DNA of 64,000 nt. It comes from Undibacterium parvum (GTDB lineage: Bacteria; Pseudomonadota; Gammaproteobacteria; Burkholderiales; Burkholderiaceae_D). Where the stretch lies: the NCBI RefSeq assembly GCF_003955735.1, contig NZ_CP034464.1, positions 3,472,001-3,536,000 of the forward strand. Reading direction: 5' to 3'. The notes under the pieces are model-generated. The model was not told where the DNA came from. It was given only the letters and a program-made list of their open reading frames with translations, and made no database searches. The position numbers and the translations under genes are program-made. Shown here one piece after another: positions 1 through 8,057 of this stretch; within the stretch, counting starts at the first letter, position 1; the number at the start of each line of letters is the position of its first letter.

Positions 1-351
1 GAGTTTATTTCCATCGAGATCACGGAAGTAGGCTGCGTAAAAACCACTGTCGCCACGCGGGCCAGGGGCACCTTCATCGGTGCCACCTAGTTTCAGGGCT
101 TTTTGGTAGAGCGCATTTACTTTGGCGGGCGTATCTACAATCATGGCTACCATCATGCCATTGCCTACGGTCGCAGCCTTGCCATCGTGGGGTTTGATGA
201 TACCTATCGATGGCTGATTAGGGCTGGCGGCCCAGGCGATGAATTGATCGGACTCCATAAACCGTGTGGCACCAATCTCCGCGAGCAAACTATCGTAAAA
301 GCTAGCGGCACGCTCAAACTGATTAGTGCCTAAAGTGACATAACCTATCAT
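1..351 (-). CDS. VOC (glyoxalase-like) family protein, C-terminus cut by window edge
   Basis: From an ATG at 351 the minus strand stays open for 117 codons to base 1, so the C-terminus is outside the window. The N-terminus MIGYVTLGTNQFERAASFY and the late FYAAYFRDLDGNK fit the vicinal-oxygen-chelate fold: a first beta strand followed by a helix ending in FY, then a strand before the DxDGN turn. The conserved C-terminal metal Glu would lie just past the edge. A Shine-Dalgarno AGGAG sits 6 bases upstream of the start. VOC proteins include glyoxalases, dioxygenases and resistance proteins, and the substrate cannot be told here. The gene runs in the same direction as the ABC exporter behind it, but no shared function is evident. 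Confidence 0.85.
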   Translation of the reverse strand, partial: MIGYVTLGTNQFERAASFYDSLLAEIGATRFMESDQFIAWAASPNQPSIGIIKPHDGKAATVGNGMMVAMIVDTPAKVNALYQKALKLGGTDEGAPGPRGDSGFYAAYFRDLDGNKL

Positions 352-436
352 GCTGTTCTCCTGTTTGGATTGAGTGACTAAGCCTGTGTGAAATACGCAC
401 AGAGCCGTCATTGTGCCATGGCTTTTTGATATGTGT

Positions 437-2218
437 TTAATCCTGAAATTGATTAAATTGCAGCGAAGCGAGGTTGGCGTAGATGCCGCCTTGGGCTACC
501 AGACTGGCGTGGGTGCCGGTTTCTACGATGTGGCCGTGCTCCATCACGATGATGCGGTCGGCTCTTTGCACGGTGGCCAGACGGTGCGCGATGATCAAGG
601 TGGTGCGCCCTTGCATGGCGGCTTCTAGTGCGCCTTGTACCAGGCGTTCGGATTCTGCATCTAAGGCGCTGGTGGCTTCGTCCAGTAACAGCAGGGGTGG
701 GTTTTTGAGCATGGCGCGGGCGATTGCGATGCGCTGGCGCTGGCCGCCAGACAGGCGCACACCACGCTCGCCCAGGAAGGAGTGGTAGCCTTCTGGCAGG
801 CGTTCTATAAACTCATGGGCGGCGGCCATTTTGGCAGCGGCGATGACCTCGGCATCGCTGGCGTCTGCTCTGCCGTAACGAATGTTTTCCATGGCGTCGG
901 CCGAGAAGATGATGGTGTCTTGCGGGACTATGCCTATGCTGTCGCGCAGTACCTGCAAATCGAGATTCCGGATATTGACGCCATCTAATTCTATTTTGCC
1001 TTTCTGCGGGTCGTAAAAGCGCAATAGCAATTGGAATAAGGTGGTCTTGCCGGCACCGGATGAGCCAACCACCGCCACCGTTTCGCCCGGCGCGATCTGT
1101 AAGCTGAGGTGGGCCAGGGCGGCAGTATCGGGGCGTGATGGATAAAAGAAGCCTATGTCGTTCAAAGTCAGGCTGGCACCGCTGGCGGTGCGTTGTGGTA
1201 AGGCGAGAGGTTGCTTTGGCGATTGTATCGTTGAGCATACCGCCATCAACTCTAATAAACGTTCGGTAGCACCGGCGGCGCGTTGCGCTTCGCCCATGAC
1301 TTCAGAGAGGGCACCGATGGCACCGGCAACAATCGAGGCATATAAGATGAATTGGCCAAGTTCGCCGCCACTCATTTTGCCTTGTATGACTTCATGCGCG
1401 CCTAGCCACAATACGAACACGATGGTGCCAAATACCAGTAAGATCACCAGCACGGTCAGCATTGAACGGGCGCGGATACGGCGCATGGCGGTACCAAAAG
1501 CGTTTTCTACCGAGCTGGAAAAACGATAGGCTTCTAGCTTCTCATGCGTGAAAGCCTGTACCGTAGGCATGGCGTTAAGAATCTCGCCAGCCATGGCCGA
1601 GGCGTCGGCGATACGGTCTTGCGAATCGCGCGAGAGTTTGCGTACCCGCCGGCCAAAATACACGATGGGTAACACCACGGCGGTCAGCAAGACGATGATG
1701 ATGGAGGAGAGCTTAGGGCTGGTCACGAACAGCATCACCAGGCCGCCGATAAACAGCAGCATATTGCGCAAAGCCATAGAAATGCTAGTGCCCACTACCG
1801 CCTGTATCAAGGTAGTGTCGGTGGTCAGGCGCGACAGCACTTCGCCGGTGCGGGTGGTTTCGAAAAACTCCGGGCTTTGCGTGACGACATGCGAGTACAC
1901 CGCATTGCGGATATCGGCAGTGACGCGCTCGCCTAACCAGGACACCATGTAAAAGCGTGCGGCGGTGGCGATGCCTAATATCACGGCAACCCCGAACAGG
2001 GCAAGAAAAGTCAGATCGACATGCTGGATATTGCGGTCACCGCCACCAAAACCCAGGTCTATCATCTGGCGGAACGCGTAAGGGATCGCCAGCGTGGCGC
2101 AAGCCGCCACCACCAGTGCAATCCCGGCCAGGAAAAATTGGCGTTTATATGGAAGCAGAAAAGGGATTAAGCCTTTTAAGGTGGAGATGCTGCTTTTGGG
2201 GGCGTCAGAAGTAGTCAT
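437..2218 (-). CDS. MsbA/LmrA-type ABC exporter (fused permease-ATPase)
   Basis: This 593-residue half-transporter has a six-helix exporter membrane domain (about residues 20-315) followed by one ATPase domain (about 345-580). The ATPase carries Walker A GSSGAGKTT, signature LSGGQRQR, Walker B LLLLDEATSALD and the H-loop IIAHRL, so it looks catalytically complete. It should act as a homodimer in the inner membrane and export a lipid or hydrophobic compound. It matches the group often named 'ABC transporter, MsbA-like' in betaproteobacteria, which is distinct from true lipid A flippase operons because lpxK and kdsB are not adjacent. The ATG at 2218 was chosen. An in-frame ATG at 2257 would add 13 residues unlike the family. 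The upstream neighbour is divergent, so it is probably monocistronic. Confidence 0.88.
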   Translation of the reverse strand: MTTSDAPKSSISTLKGLIPFLLPYKRQFFLAGIALVVAACATLAIPYAFRQMIDLGFGGGDRNIQHVDLTFLALFGVAVILGIATAARFYMVSWLGERVTADIRNAVYSHVVTQSPEFFETTRTGEVLSRLTTDTTLIQAVVGTSISMALRNMLLFIGGLVMLFVTSPKLSSIIIVLLTAVVLPIVYFGRRVRKLSRDSQDRIADASAMAGEILNAMPTVQAFTHEKLEAYRFSSSVENAFGTAMRRIRARSMLTVLVILLVFGTIVFVLWLGAHEVIQGKMSGGELGQFILYASIVAGAIGALSEVMGEAQRAAGATERLLELMAVCSTIQSPKQPLALPQRTASGASLTLNDIGFFYPSRPDTAALAHLSLQIAPGETVAVVGSSGAGKTTLFQLLLRFYDPQKGKIELDGVNIRNLDLQVLRDSIGIVPQDTIIFSADAMENIRYGRADASDAEVIAAAKMAAAHEFIERLPEGYHSFLGERGVRLSGGQRQRIAIARAMLKNPPLLLLDEATSALDAESERLVQGALEAAMQGRTTLIIAHRLATVQRADRIIVMEHGHIVETGTHASLVAQGGIYANLASLQFNQFQD

Positions 2219-2437
2219 AAGCCAGTGCGAGGTGAAGTAGGTGGTCTGCGAGTGCAATGATACGAATCTAAGTTCAGCCGTATTGTGTCAGGTTTTGGGT
2301 GCTACGGTGCGATGCGGATTGGGGACGGAGGTTGCTGTTGATGCAAAATACACGATTCTGGTGAGATAATGCGCGCCATCGTCAACAAAATTGGCGCTCT
2401 CCGCGTTGAGTTAGTAATTTTCGAATAAAGGTCGTGT

Positions 2438-3877
2438 ATGTCATCTTCATCGTCCATGTCATCGTGTATGTCATCGTTTTTCAGATCGTATTGTCAGCCC
2501 TTGGTTTTTTCTGCGCTGACGATTTTTACCGCAACTAGCCTGACCGCTTGCCAAAGTACCCGAATCCAGGTGAATGACTGCAAGGCGGGTGACTGGGGCG
2601 TGATAGGCAATAAAGACGGCGATCAGGGTTTGGATCAGCGCTTTGAAGAGCGCAAGAAGTTCTGCGCGAATGTCGATGAGGGCAAAATCAAGGCCGATTC
2701 TGCCGCCAGTTATTCGGCCGGCTGGGAGCAGGGTAATTTTCAATACTGGAAACGCTTAGGCACGCAAGATGGTTTAGCTGCCAAGCCTATGTCTAGTTTT
2801 GCAGATCAGGCGGCCTCTGAACAGACCAAAAAAAATAATACGCCCTTACACCAACTCGCTTACAAGCAAGGTTGGATCAGCGGTAATGCCGATTACTGGC
2901 GCGGGCTAGGCGATCAGGATGGCGCAGCCGGACGCGCCGCTTCTGGCGAGACCGCGCGTGCTGCCGAGGGTCAGGCGATAGGCTTTAATCGCCTCAGTTA
3001 TCTGGAAGGCTGGCAGACTGGTAATCAAGCCTATTGGACCCGTCTTGGTTATCTGGATGCCCACGATGGCAGACCTGATGCCGAATTTAAACAGCATGCC
3101 ACCAGCGCCCAGAACCTGGGGGTGCAAGTGAATGAGAGCGCCTACCGTAGCGCCTGGAACCTGGAAATTATCGAATATTGGAAACGCCTGGGCTGGGAAG
3201 ATGCGACTCAGGGGCGCGATGTGAATACCCGCCGCGCCGATGCCAAACAGCGCGGTTTGAAATTTTCTGAGCAAGAATACCAGCAGAGTTGGGAGCAGCG
3301 CCTGATCCAGTATTGGCAAGACGCCGGTAAAGAAGACGGTTATGGCAGACCGAATCTGCTGGAAGATAGAATGGCCAATGCCAGACGCAATAATGTGTTT
3401 GTTATCGCGCAAACCCGCGAGGTGTATCGACAAGCCTGGACTGAGCAAAACGCGCGTTATTGCAGCGTCGATAATGCCTTTGATTTTGGTCGCCGCAATC
3501 AAAATATGGCCTTTGAAGTCTGTGCTGGGGCTCAGCAAAATCGGGTCAGACGCGCCTTGGCCAGTGGCCAGGAATATGAGTACGTGTTGCGCCAGCAAAG
3601 CTATCGCAACGATGAACTGAATCGTTTGGCGGACAGGCGCCACGATGCCGAACATCGTTTAGCCAGACTAGAGCGCGAGATACAGCGCGATCTGGAGGAT
3701 AAGAACCGCGTCATCAATGCAGAAAGCGCCAACATCGATAGACGCCGCGAGCAAGAAAAGCGTGAGCTGCGCGAATTTTTGCGACGTAGTTACGATGAGT
3801 TCGAAGACCTGAGGCGCTGGAACTTTAGGTACGAGCAGCAGTTGCAGCAAATCAAGCGCGACATTTATCTCAATTGA
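2438..3877 (+). CDS. Lipoprotein with six DUF2799-like repeats and C-terminal coiled coil
   Basis: The 479-residue product has a signal peptide ending in a lipobox (LTAC, Cys38), so it is probably a lipoprotein. It opens with a DUF2799-like motif (CKAGDW..IGNKDG, residues 48-61). About six degenerate repeats follow, with the pattern Y..GW..GN..YW..LG..DG; their first Trp residues lie at 96, 146, 192, 240, 285 and 334, a period of 45-50 residues. Residues 385-479 are rich in Arg, Glu and Asp and look like a long coiled coil. DUF2799 proteins normally have one unit, so this is an expanded form. The function is unknown. An AAAGG lies upstream of the ATG, and initiation at Met7 or Met11 is also possible. 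No operon partner. Confidence 0.8.
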   Translation: MSSSSSMSSCMSSFFRSYCQPLVFSALTIFTATSLTACQSTRIQVNDCKAGDWGVIGNKDGDQGLDQRFEERKKFCANVDEGKIKADSAASYSAGWEQGNFQYWKRLGTQDGLAAKPMSSFADQAASEQTKKNNTPLHQLAYKQGWISGNADYWRGLGDQDGAAGRAASGETARAAEGQAIGFNRLSYLEGWQTGNQAYWTRLGYLDAHDGRPDAEFKQHATSAQNLGVQVNESAYRSAWNLEIIEYWKRLGWEDATQGRDVNTRRADAKQRGLKFSEQEYQQSWEQRLIQYWQDAGKEDGYGRPNLLEDRMANARRNNVFVIAQTREVYRQAWTEQNARYCSVDNAFDFGRRNQNMAFEVCAGAQQNRVRRALASGQEYEYVLRQQSYRNDELNRLADRRHDAEHRLARLEREIQRDLEDKNRVINAESANIDRRREQEKRELREFLRRSYDEFEDLRRWNFRYEQQLQQIKRDIYLN

Positions 3878-3939
3878 TGCGTGCCAGCTTGTCGCCGCCG
3901 GCCCAGATCATCGGCATCCATTAATTTAATCATGATGGG

Positions 3940-4018
3940 AAAAGCTTTGCGCAGTATCCATGCGGCTTGGCAAGCCAAATCGGGCTGCAAGCCGCATAGG
4001 GATTGCGCCTAAGCTTTT
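3940..4018 (+). repeat. Long imperfect palindrome, family A (copy 1)
   Basis: The core (3949-4008) pairs GCGCAGTATCCATGCGGCTTG with CAAGCCGCATAGGGATTGCGC. Outside it, AAAAGCTT and AAGCTTTT extend the stem. The copy sits between the repeat lipoprotein and a small membrane protein gene. It belongs to a family seen at least eleven times in the window, always with ATCCATGCG-type arms and a 20-25 nt loop. Confidence 0.85.
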
Positions 4019-4137
4019 GAAAGTCGCGATTTTTCACTTATAGCGCGAACGAAGTTGGTATTTACTTCATCACTTGAGCTAAGCTAGCGCCATGCGCGTA
4101 CATCATTCGCCAGACTTTCACATTCTGAGGGCAGAGC

Positions 4138-4422
4138 ATGACAACTCAAAGCAAACTGTACGTCTGGCTAGCCGCGCATAGGGTCTGGGCTTTTGTCTTA
4201 CTGACCCTGAGTTTTTTGGCTTTTGCTAGTTTGTCGCTGGATCTGGCCAGAGTGCTTATTGCCAACGCCGAATATATTTCATCCTATGGTTGGCAGGCCT
4301 TGCTGGACGGCGGCCTGCAGCAATTTTTAGAGATCTGTCTGAAGTGTGCGCTGGCGATGCTGTGCTACCTGAGCTTTAAATTGTGTGAGCACGTGCTGAT
4401 CCATCGCCTGGCGCATAAATAG
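4138..4422 (+). CDS. Small two-helix membrane protein, unknown function
   Basis: I do not recognise this 94-residue protein. It has two clear hydrophobic segments, about residues 14-42 (VWAFVLLTLSFLAFASLSL) and 64-82 (CLKCALAMLCYLSFKLCEH), and a short basic tail. The start has an upstream GAGGGC and the codon use matches its neighbours, which argues that it is a real gene. It converges on the following lipoprotein gene with only 11 bases between the stops. A family search would be needed to say more. Confidence 0.6.
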   Translation: MTTQSKLYVWLAAHRVWAFVLLTLSFLAFASLSLDLARVLIANAEYISSYGWQALLDGGLQQFLEICLKCALAMLCYLSFKLCEHVLIHRLAHK

Positions 4423-4433
4423 CCGTGCTCGCT

Positions 4434-5540
4434 TTAAGGTGCGACCAGACCCGTCATCTTGACTACTTCAAATTGATTGCCCTTGACGCTGCCTAATTCA
4501 GACAGCAGTTTGTCGTTATTCCAGCGCGCATCGGGGGCGCCGCTGACATACCAATTCGAGCCATTATCGGCCACCAGCATGCCGTAGCTTTTCATCGCTT
4601 GCAGGATAGCTTTACTCTCATTGCTAAAGCTGGCGGGTATCACAAAACTGGCTTTCAGGCGCACCCGCATCCCCATTGGCGGTAGCGTAAGGCTAGTGTT
4701 GGCGGAGGCCCAGTGGGTGGCCGGTGGCACATAGGCTTTACGGGTTTTACTAACGGTAAAACGCAGCGCATGGCGGATCGCGCCGCTGGCAGCTTCTTCG
4801 TAACGCACCAAACCCGGGAAGATAGGCAGACCGGCTGCATCGGCGCTAGTCCAGCCTGGCTGGCCGCCTGGTCTGACGGTATTGGATGTCAGGTCAAACA
4901 AGGCGCCGCCACTGGCTTTCCAGCTGGCGTCAGCTTGCGGGTAGGCGTTGCCCACTTCATACAGACGGCTAGTATCGCGCTCTATCACCAGCACATGGCG
5001 GTCGCCGCCAGACAGCGCAGCACCGGCCAATTGCCCCTCTATCGGCGCATTGGCTGGGATAGGGTAAGGGCCGGGATCACTTTCGCTGGCGTAATCGGTA
5101 AATAGCACAGCCACTTTGGGCTGGCTGGCGGCCACCACCACATACGGGATGCCGATAGGTGCACCGGCATACAGACCAGCACCAAAGTCAGGATGCACGC
5201 CAGCAGTGAGGCCTATGCTGGCAATCAAGGCATCTGAGTTGGGGTCTAGCGCGGCTGCCGAAATATCGGTATTCCAGGCATTATCTGCGGGAAAAGGCAG
5301 GGCACCGTTCAGATTGGCACCGACGCCCAGATCGGCTTTACGCAGATCGCCATACACGGCATTGCTTGCCACGATCGGTGGCAAAACGGGGGGCATAGTC
5401 ACTGCGGGTGGCGTCACAGCAGATGTGACGGGCGCGCCCGGACTAGCGCTGCCGCCGCCGCAAGCGCTGAGCGTCGCCAGCACTGCTAAGCTCACAGCGG
5501 CACAGTAAGTATTCGAATGGGATAGGCGACAAAAAGACAT
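4434..5540 (-). CDS. Secreted lipoprotein of an uncharacterised family
   Basis: The 368-residue product starts at the ATG at 5540, chosen because GAGG lies 8 bases upstream; an ATG at 5570 lacks one. A signal peptide ends in the lipobox LSAC followed by GGG, then a Ser/Pro/Thr-rich linker (about residues 30-60). The body contains FTDYASESDPGPYPIP, DRHVLVIERDTSRLYE, GWTSADAAGLPIFPGLVRY and GMLVADNGSNWYVSGAPD. I recall this pattern from secreted proteins of proteobacteria and actinobacteria with no assigned activity. The repeated references to exact Asp/Glu and Trp positions look enzyme-like, but no known catalytic motif is visible. It stands alone on its strand. Confidence 0.7.
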   Translation of the reverse strand: MSFCRLSHSNTYCAAVSLAVLATLSACGGGSASPGAPVTSAVTPPAVTMPPVLPPIVASNAVYGDLRKADLGVGANLNGALPFPADNAWNTDISAAALDPNSDALIASIGLTAGVHPDFGAGLYAGAPIGIPYVVVAASQPKVAVLFTDYASESDPGPYPIPANAPIEGQLAGAALSGGDRHVLVIERDTSRLYEVGNAYPQADASWKASGGALFDLTSNTVRPGGQPGWTSADAAGLPIFPGLVRYEEAASGAIRHALRFTVSKTRKAYVPPATHWASANTSLTLPPMGMRVRLKASFVIPASFSNESKAILQAMKSYGMLVADNGSNWYVSGAPDARWNNDKLLSELGSVKGNQFEVVKMTGLVAP

Positions 5541-5889
5541 ACAAAACCTCAACTGAAAGGTGCGCAACATAGATTGCGATCACTTCAACATCAACGCAAC
5601 ATCAACGCAATATCGCTGCATGCTAAGCGCAAACCGGGATCGCCACAATCTGCTTTGCACTTGCTTACAAATCGCCGTCCTGAAATCCCGTTTTAGCTGC
5701 TATTCTGGGTCTGAGTGTTGCTATTTCCATCAAATTTAGCTCGCTCCTTTGCACAGATGCGGTTCTTGCGAATTTCAATGGTATATTGATATTTGTTTGC
5801 TGCGATTTGGCGGCGCCGGTCGTCAGCCATGCTTGCATGACGTCAAAGCCGAATGGATATTTGGATCAGCACAGTGAAGGTCTACCGAG
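5541..5889. other. Intergenic region between divergent genes
   Basis: This 349-base gap separates the lipoprotein (minus) from the Sel1 protein (plus) and must hold both promoters. The only structure I see is a short direct repeat: two copies of AACATCAACGC at 5587-5608 followed by a decayed third (AATATC). A possible -10 (TATATT, near 5781) cannot be paired confidently with a -35. Confidence 0.5.
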
Positions 5890-6708
5890 ATGGCATTAGG
5901 GATAATGTTAGGATTTAAAAATTCATCTTTGCATAGAAGCAAAGTGCTATGCCTGCACTGCCATAGCGCGAATATCCGTCGCTCTAAATGGCTGTCGCAG
6001 ACCGAAAAAAACACCCATCCCAAAAGCGCGCCTTACCGTTGTCTGGATTGCTCAAAGCGCTTTATCGGCAGCACTGATTTTAGTCATTTATCGCAAAAAA
6101 GCCTGATCATCACGCGCATCTTGCTAGCGGCCAGTTTGCTGGTCGGGCTCTTGATATTGATGTTCGTCATCATAGGCAATAGCTCAAGTAGCTTGTCTTC
6201 ACAAAGCAGCGCCGCCTTCCTCAATAACGCTGAAAATAATTCGGCGCGCATGAAGGCCGCCGAAAAAGGCGATGCCCAGGCGCAGTTTGAACTCGGCCAA
6301 TCCTTATTGCAAAACATGGAAGGCAATCCCGAGGACACCGCGATGGGCGTGCTGTGGTTGCGTAAAGCAGCCAGTAACGGCAATAGCAGCGCCATGGTAG
6401 CGCTAGGGCGCTTAGCCAAAAACGGCGTGGGGGTATTGCAAAGCTACGTGCAAGCGCTGGAGTGGATGCAAGCCGCGGCCAACAAGGGCAATCCGGAAGG
6501 CATGTTAGAACTGGGGCGCCTGTATCGCGATGGCGTGGCAGTTCCTAAAGACACGGTACTAGCCTACATCTGGCTCAATCGCTCGGCCGCCTTGCACAAC
6601 CGCAGCGCCGCCCAAGAGCGCGACCTGATCGCCAACGGCTTAAACGCCGATAAACTCAAAGAGGCGCAAAGCCTGTCAGTCAGCGCGAGTAAAGCCAAGC
6701 CGCAATAA
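5890..6708 (+). CDS. Zinc-ribbon, membrane-anchored Sel1-repeat protein
   Basis: This 272-residue protein has three parts. Residues 20-60 hold two CxxC pairs (CLHCHS and CLDCSKR), a probable zinc ribbon facing the cytoplasm. Residues about 74-97 form one transmembrane helix. Residues 119-250 hold three or more Sel1-like repeats, for example GDAQAQFELGQSL, GNSSAMVALGRLAKNGVG and GNPEGMLELGRLYRDGVAV. The repeats should lie in the periplasm and bind other proteins. AAGG precedes the first ATG; Met6 is an alternative start. Sel1 proteins often scaffold envelope or signalling complexes, but no partner is adjacent. The zinc-ribbon/helix/Sel1 arrangement is unusual. Confidence 0.75.
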   Translation: MALGIMLGFKNSSLHRSKVLCLHCHSANIRRSKWLSQTEKNTHPKSAPYRCLDCSKRFIGSTDFSHLSQKSLIITRILLAASLLVGLLILMFVIIGNSSSSLSSQSSAAFLNNAENNSARMKAAEKGDAQAQFELGQSLLQNMEGNPEDTAMGVLWLRKAASNGNSSAMVALGRLAKNGVGVLQSYVQALEWMQAAANKGNPEGMLELGRLYRDGVAVPKDTVLAYIWLNRSAALHNRSAAQERDLIANGLNADKLKEAQSLSVSASKAKPQ

Positions 6709-6748
6709 GCTAGTACGCCTAGCTATTTCTAATAATCCCAAATCGATC

Positions 6749-6808
6749 GCGTATATTCCATGCGGCTTGTGGCGGCATTTAGGCCTGCAGGGCGCATCGG
6801 TATTGCGC
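6749..6808 (+). repeat. Long imperfect palindrome, family A (copy 2)
   Basis: GCGTATATTCCATGCGGC pairs imperfectly with the arm GGCGCATCGGTATTGCGC across a loop containing GGCGGCAT and GCCTGCAG. It lies just downstream of the Sel1 gene and upstream of the RAYT locus. Confidence 0.8.
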
Positions 6809-6839
6809 AACGGGTTTGAAATGTAGGGATTATCGAATA

Positions 6840-6860
6840 GTAGGGTGCGCCATGCGCACC
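6840..6860 (+). repeat. Single GTAG-type REP sequence
   Basis: GTAG is followed by GGTGCGC, a CAT loop and GCGCACC, a perfect 7-bp stem. A tetranucleotide GTAG or GGAG next to a short palindrome is the known hallmark of REP sequences used by REP-associated tyrosine transposases. This copy lies 34 bases beyond the 3' end of the RAYT gene. Confidence 0.85.
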
Positions 6861-6893
6861 AATGCCCTTAGCGCGCTCTTAAACGTCAAACGG

Positions 6894-7433
6894 TTATTCC
6901 CCAAAATTGCCATCGGTTTCCATCCCCACTCCCCAATTGGGCGTTAACTTCCCTGTCTCTACATAGCGATGGAAAGTCGAATATGGCCAATCGAGAGCGT
7001 GTTGAACCAGACCATGTTTGACCGGATTCCAGTGTATGTAATCTACATGGCGTTCGAAATCTTCATCGTCGCGGATTTGATGCTCCCAAAATCGTCGTTG
7101 CCAGATGGCCGATTCTTTTCTTTGTATGCGAGATGGCGATAAGTCGGCAACGGAAAAATCATTCGCACATGTTTGTGTGACCATGCGTTTGATCAGAGAC
7201 CAGCGCATGGAAAAGCCAGAATCGCCTTCGGGCAAAGTCCAAATACAATGTAAGTGATCTGGCAGTAGTACCCAGGCATCGATTTCGAAAGGATGGGAGA
7301 GGCGAATATTTTGTATCGCCAGACGCAATGCGTGACGTAATGGGGCTAGTGTCAGAATCGGCTGACGGCGAAAGCTATTCAATGTGAAAAAATACGTACC
7401 ACCAGCAATATTCGAGCGACGATAGTTGGACAT
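6894..7433 (-). CDS. REP-associated tyrosine transposase (RAYT), Y1_Tnp family
   Basis: The 179-residue product is a Y1/HUH single-strand nuclease related to IS200/IS605 TnpA. It opens MSNYRRSNIAGGTYFFTLN. It has the HUH motif DHLHCIWTLP (about residues 66-75) and the C-terminal stretch RHVDYIHWNPVKHGLV, typical of RAYTs. The nucleophilic Tyr is probably the one in VDYIHWNP. Known RAYTs bind and cleave cognate REP sequences and are thought to spread them. Here REPs flank the gene on both sides (6840-6860 and 7505-8049), as in a REPtron. The ATG at 7433 was chosen because further upstream the frame runs into repeat DNA. The gene appears intact. Confidence 0.93.
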   Translation of the reverse strand: MSNYRRSNIAGGTYFFTLNSFRRQPILTLAPLRHALRLAIQNIRLSHPFEIDAWVLLPDHLHCIWTLPEGDSGFSMRWSLIKRMVTQTCANDFSVADLSPSRIQRKESAIWQRRFWEHQIRDDEDFERHVDYIHWNPVKHGLVQHALDWPYSTFHRYVETGKLTPNWGVGMETDGNFGE

Positions 7434-7504
7434 AGACGAGAAATGAATATGCAAAATTACAGCCTGCCCTGAACGCCAGGTCTCGTCAATGGTTAAAGAA
7501 CAAG

Positions 7505-7596
7505 ATAGGGTGCGCCGTGCGCACCGATGGTTCAAGGACAACAGCAGAAATTAATTGGCGATTTTGGGTGTGAATGGTGCGCATGGCGCACCCTAC
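7505..7596 (+). repeat. REP doublet (BIME-like), copy 1
   Basis: Two REPs face each other: ATAG-GGTGCGC-CGT-GCGCACC at 7505-7525 and GGTGCGC-ATG-GCGCACC-CTAC at 7576-7596. The spacer of about 50 bases contains GGTTCAAGGACAACAGCAG. The first REP has a G-to-A change in GTAG and an A-to-G change in the loop, so it is slightly decayed. The element lies immediately upstream of the RAYT coding region. It is followed by short repeats of ACGCATGCTACG and GGGAACGCAT (7597-7640). Confidence 0.85.
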
Positions 7597-7667
7597 GGGA
7601 ACGCATGCTACGCATGCTACGGGAACGCATTCCACGGCGCACACGCAGTACCGTTACAAAATTAAAA

Positions 7668-7727
7668 GCGCAATGCCCAAGCGCCTCGTGGCAGCATTTC
7701 GGCCCGCAAGCCGCGCCGCTATTGCGC
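7668..7727 (+). repeat. Long imperfect palindrome, family A (copy 3)
   Basis: GCGCAATGCCCAAGCGCC and the right arm GCCGCGCCGCTATTGCGC enclose a loop CTCGTGGCAGCATTTCGG. Compared with other copies the inner arm is altered (CAAGCGCC in place of CATGCGGC). The copy lies between two REP doublets. Confidence 0.75.
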
Positions 7728-7751
7728 AAAGGGTTTTAAATGCAGGGGGCA

Positions 7752-7842
7752 GTAGGGTGCGCCATGCGCACCGATTGTTCAAGGACAACAGTAGCATTAA
7801 TTGGCGATTTTGGGTGTGAATGGTGCGCATGGCGCACCCTAC
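7752..7842 (+). repeat. REP doublet (BIME-like), copy 2
   Basis: GTAG-GGTGCGC-CAT-GCGCACC (7752-7772) and its inverted partner GGTGCGC-ATG-GCGCACC-CTAC (7822-7842) flank a spacer almost identical to copy 1 (TTCAAGGACAACAGTAG, then TTGGCGATTTTGGGTGTGAA). Both tetranucleotides are intact. Confidence 0.88.
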
Positions 7843-7886
7843 GGTAACGCATGCTGCGTTGACGGTTGTTTTACAAAACACAAACC

Positions 7887-7943
7887 CAATATCCACGCGC
7901 CTCGTGGCAGCATTTCGGCCTGCAAGCCGCGCCGCGATTGCGC
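7887..7943 (+). repeat. Long imperfect palindrome, family A (copy 4)
   Basis: The left arm CAATATCCACGCGCC and the right arm GCCGCGCCGCGATTGCGC enclose the same loop as copy 3 (CTCGTGGCAGCATTTCGGCC). It lies between REP doublets 2 and 3. The order doublet, palindrome, doublet, palindrome, doublet shows that a composite unit of about 206-247 bases was duplicated. Confidence 0.78.
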
Positions 7944-7957
7944 AAGGCGTTTGAAAT

Positions 7958-8049
7958 GTAGGGTGCGCCATGCGCACCGATGGTTCAAGGACAGCAGCAA
8001 AAAATAATTGGCGAGTTTGGGTTTGAACGGTGCGCATGGCGCACCCTAC
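7958..8049 (+). repeat. REP doublet (BIME-like), copy 3
   Basis: GTAG-GGTGCGC-CAT-GCGCACC (7958-7978) and GGTGCGC-ATG-GCGCACC-CTAC (8029-8049) surround a spacer with minor differences from copies 1 and 2. It ends 8 bases before the stop codon of the AT-rich gene that follows. Confidence 0.88.
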
Positions 8050-8057
8050 GGAGTGCG

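Noticed and set aside
437..2218. True lipid A flippase msbA
   Set aside because: The expected lpxK and kdsB neighbours are absent. The general exporter fold is kept as the call.
2906..3655. Open frame antisense to the repeat lipoprotein
   Set aside because: It mirrors the repeat lipoprotein frame and has no independent support.
7597..7640. Short ACGCATGCTACG repeats as a separate element
   Set aside because: They appear to be part of the duplicated unit between REP doublet and palindrome, and no independent role can be supported.
7505..8049. Possible CRISPR array
   Set aside because: Only three units, each an inverted REP doublet with a conserved spacer between the arms. Spacers between units are not unique and a RAYT, not cas genes, is adjacent.
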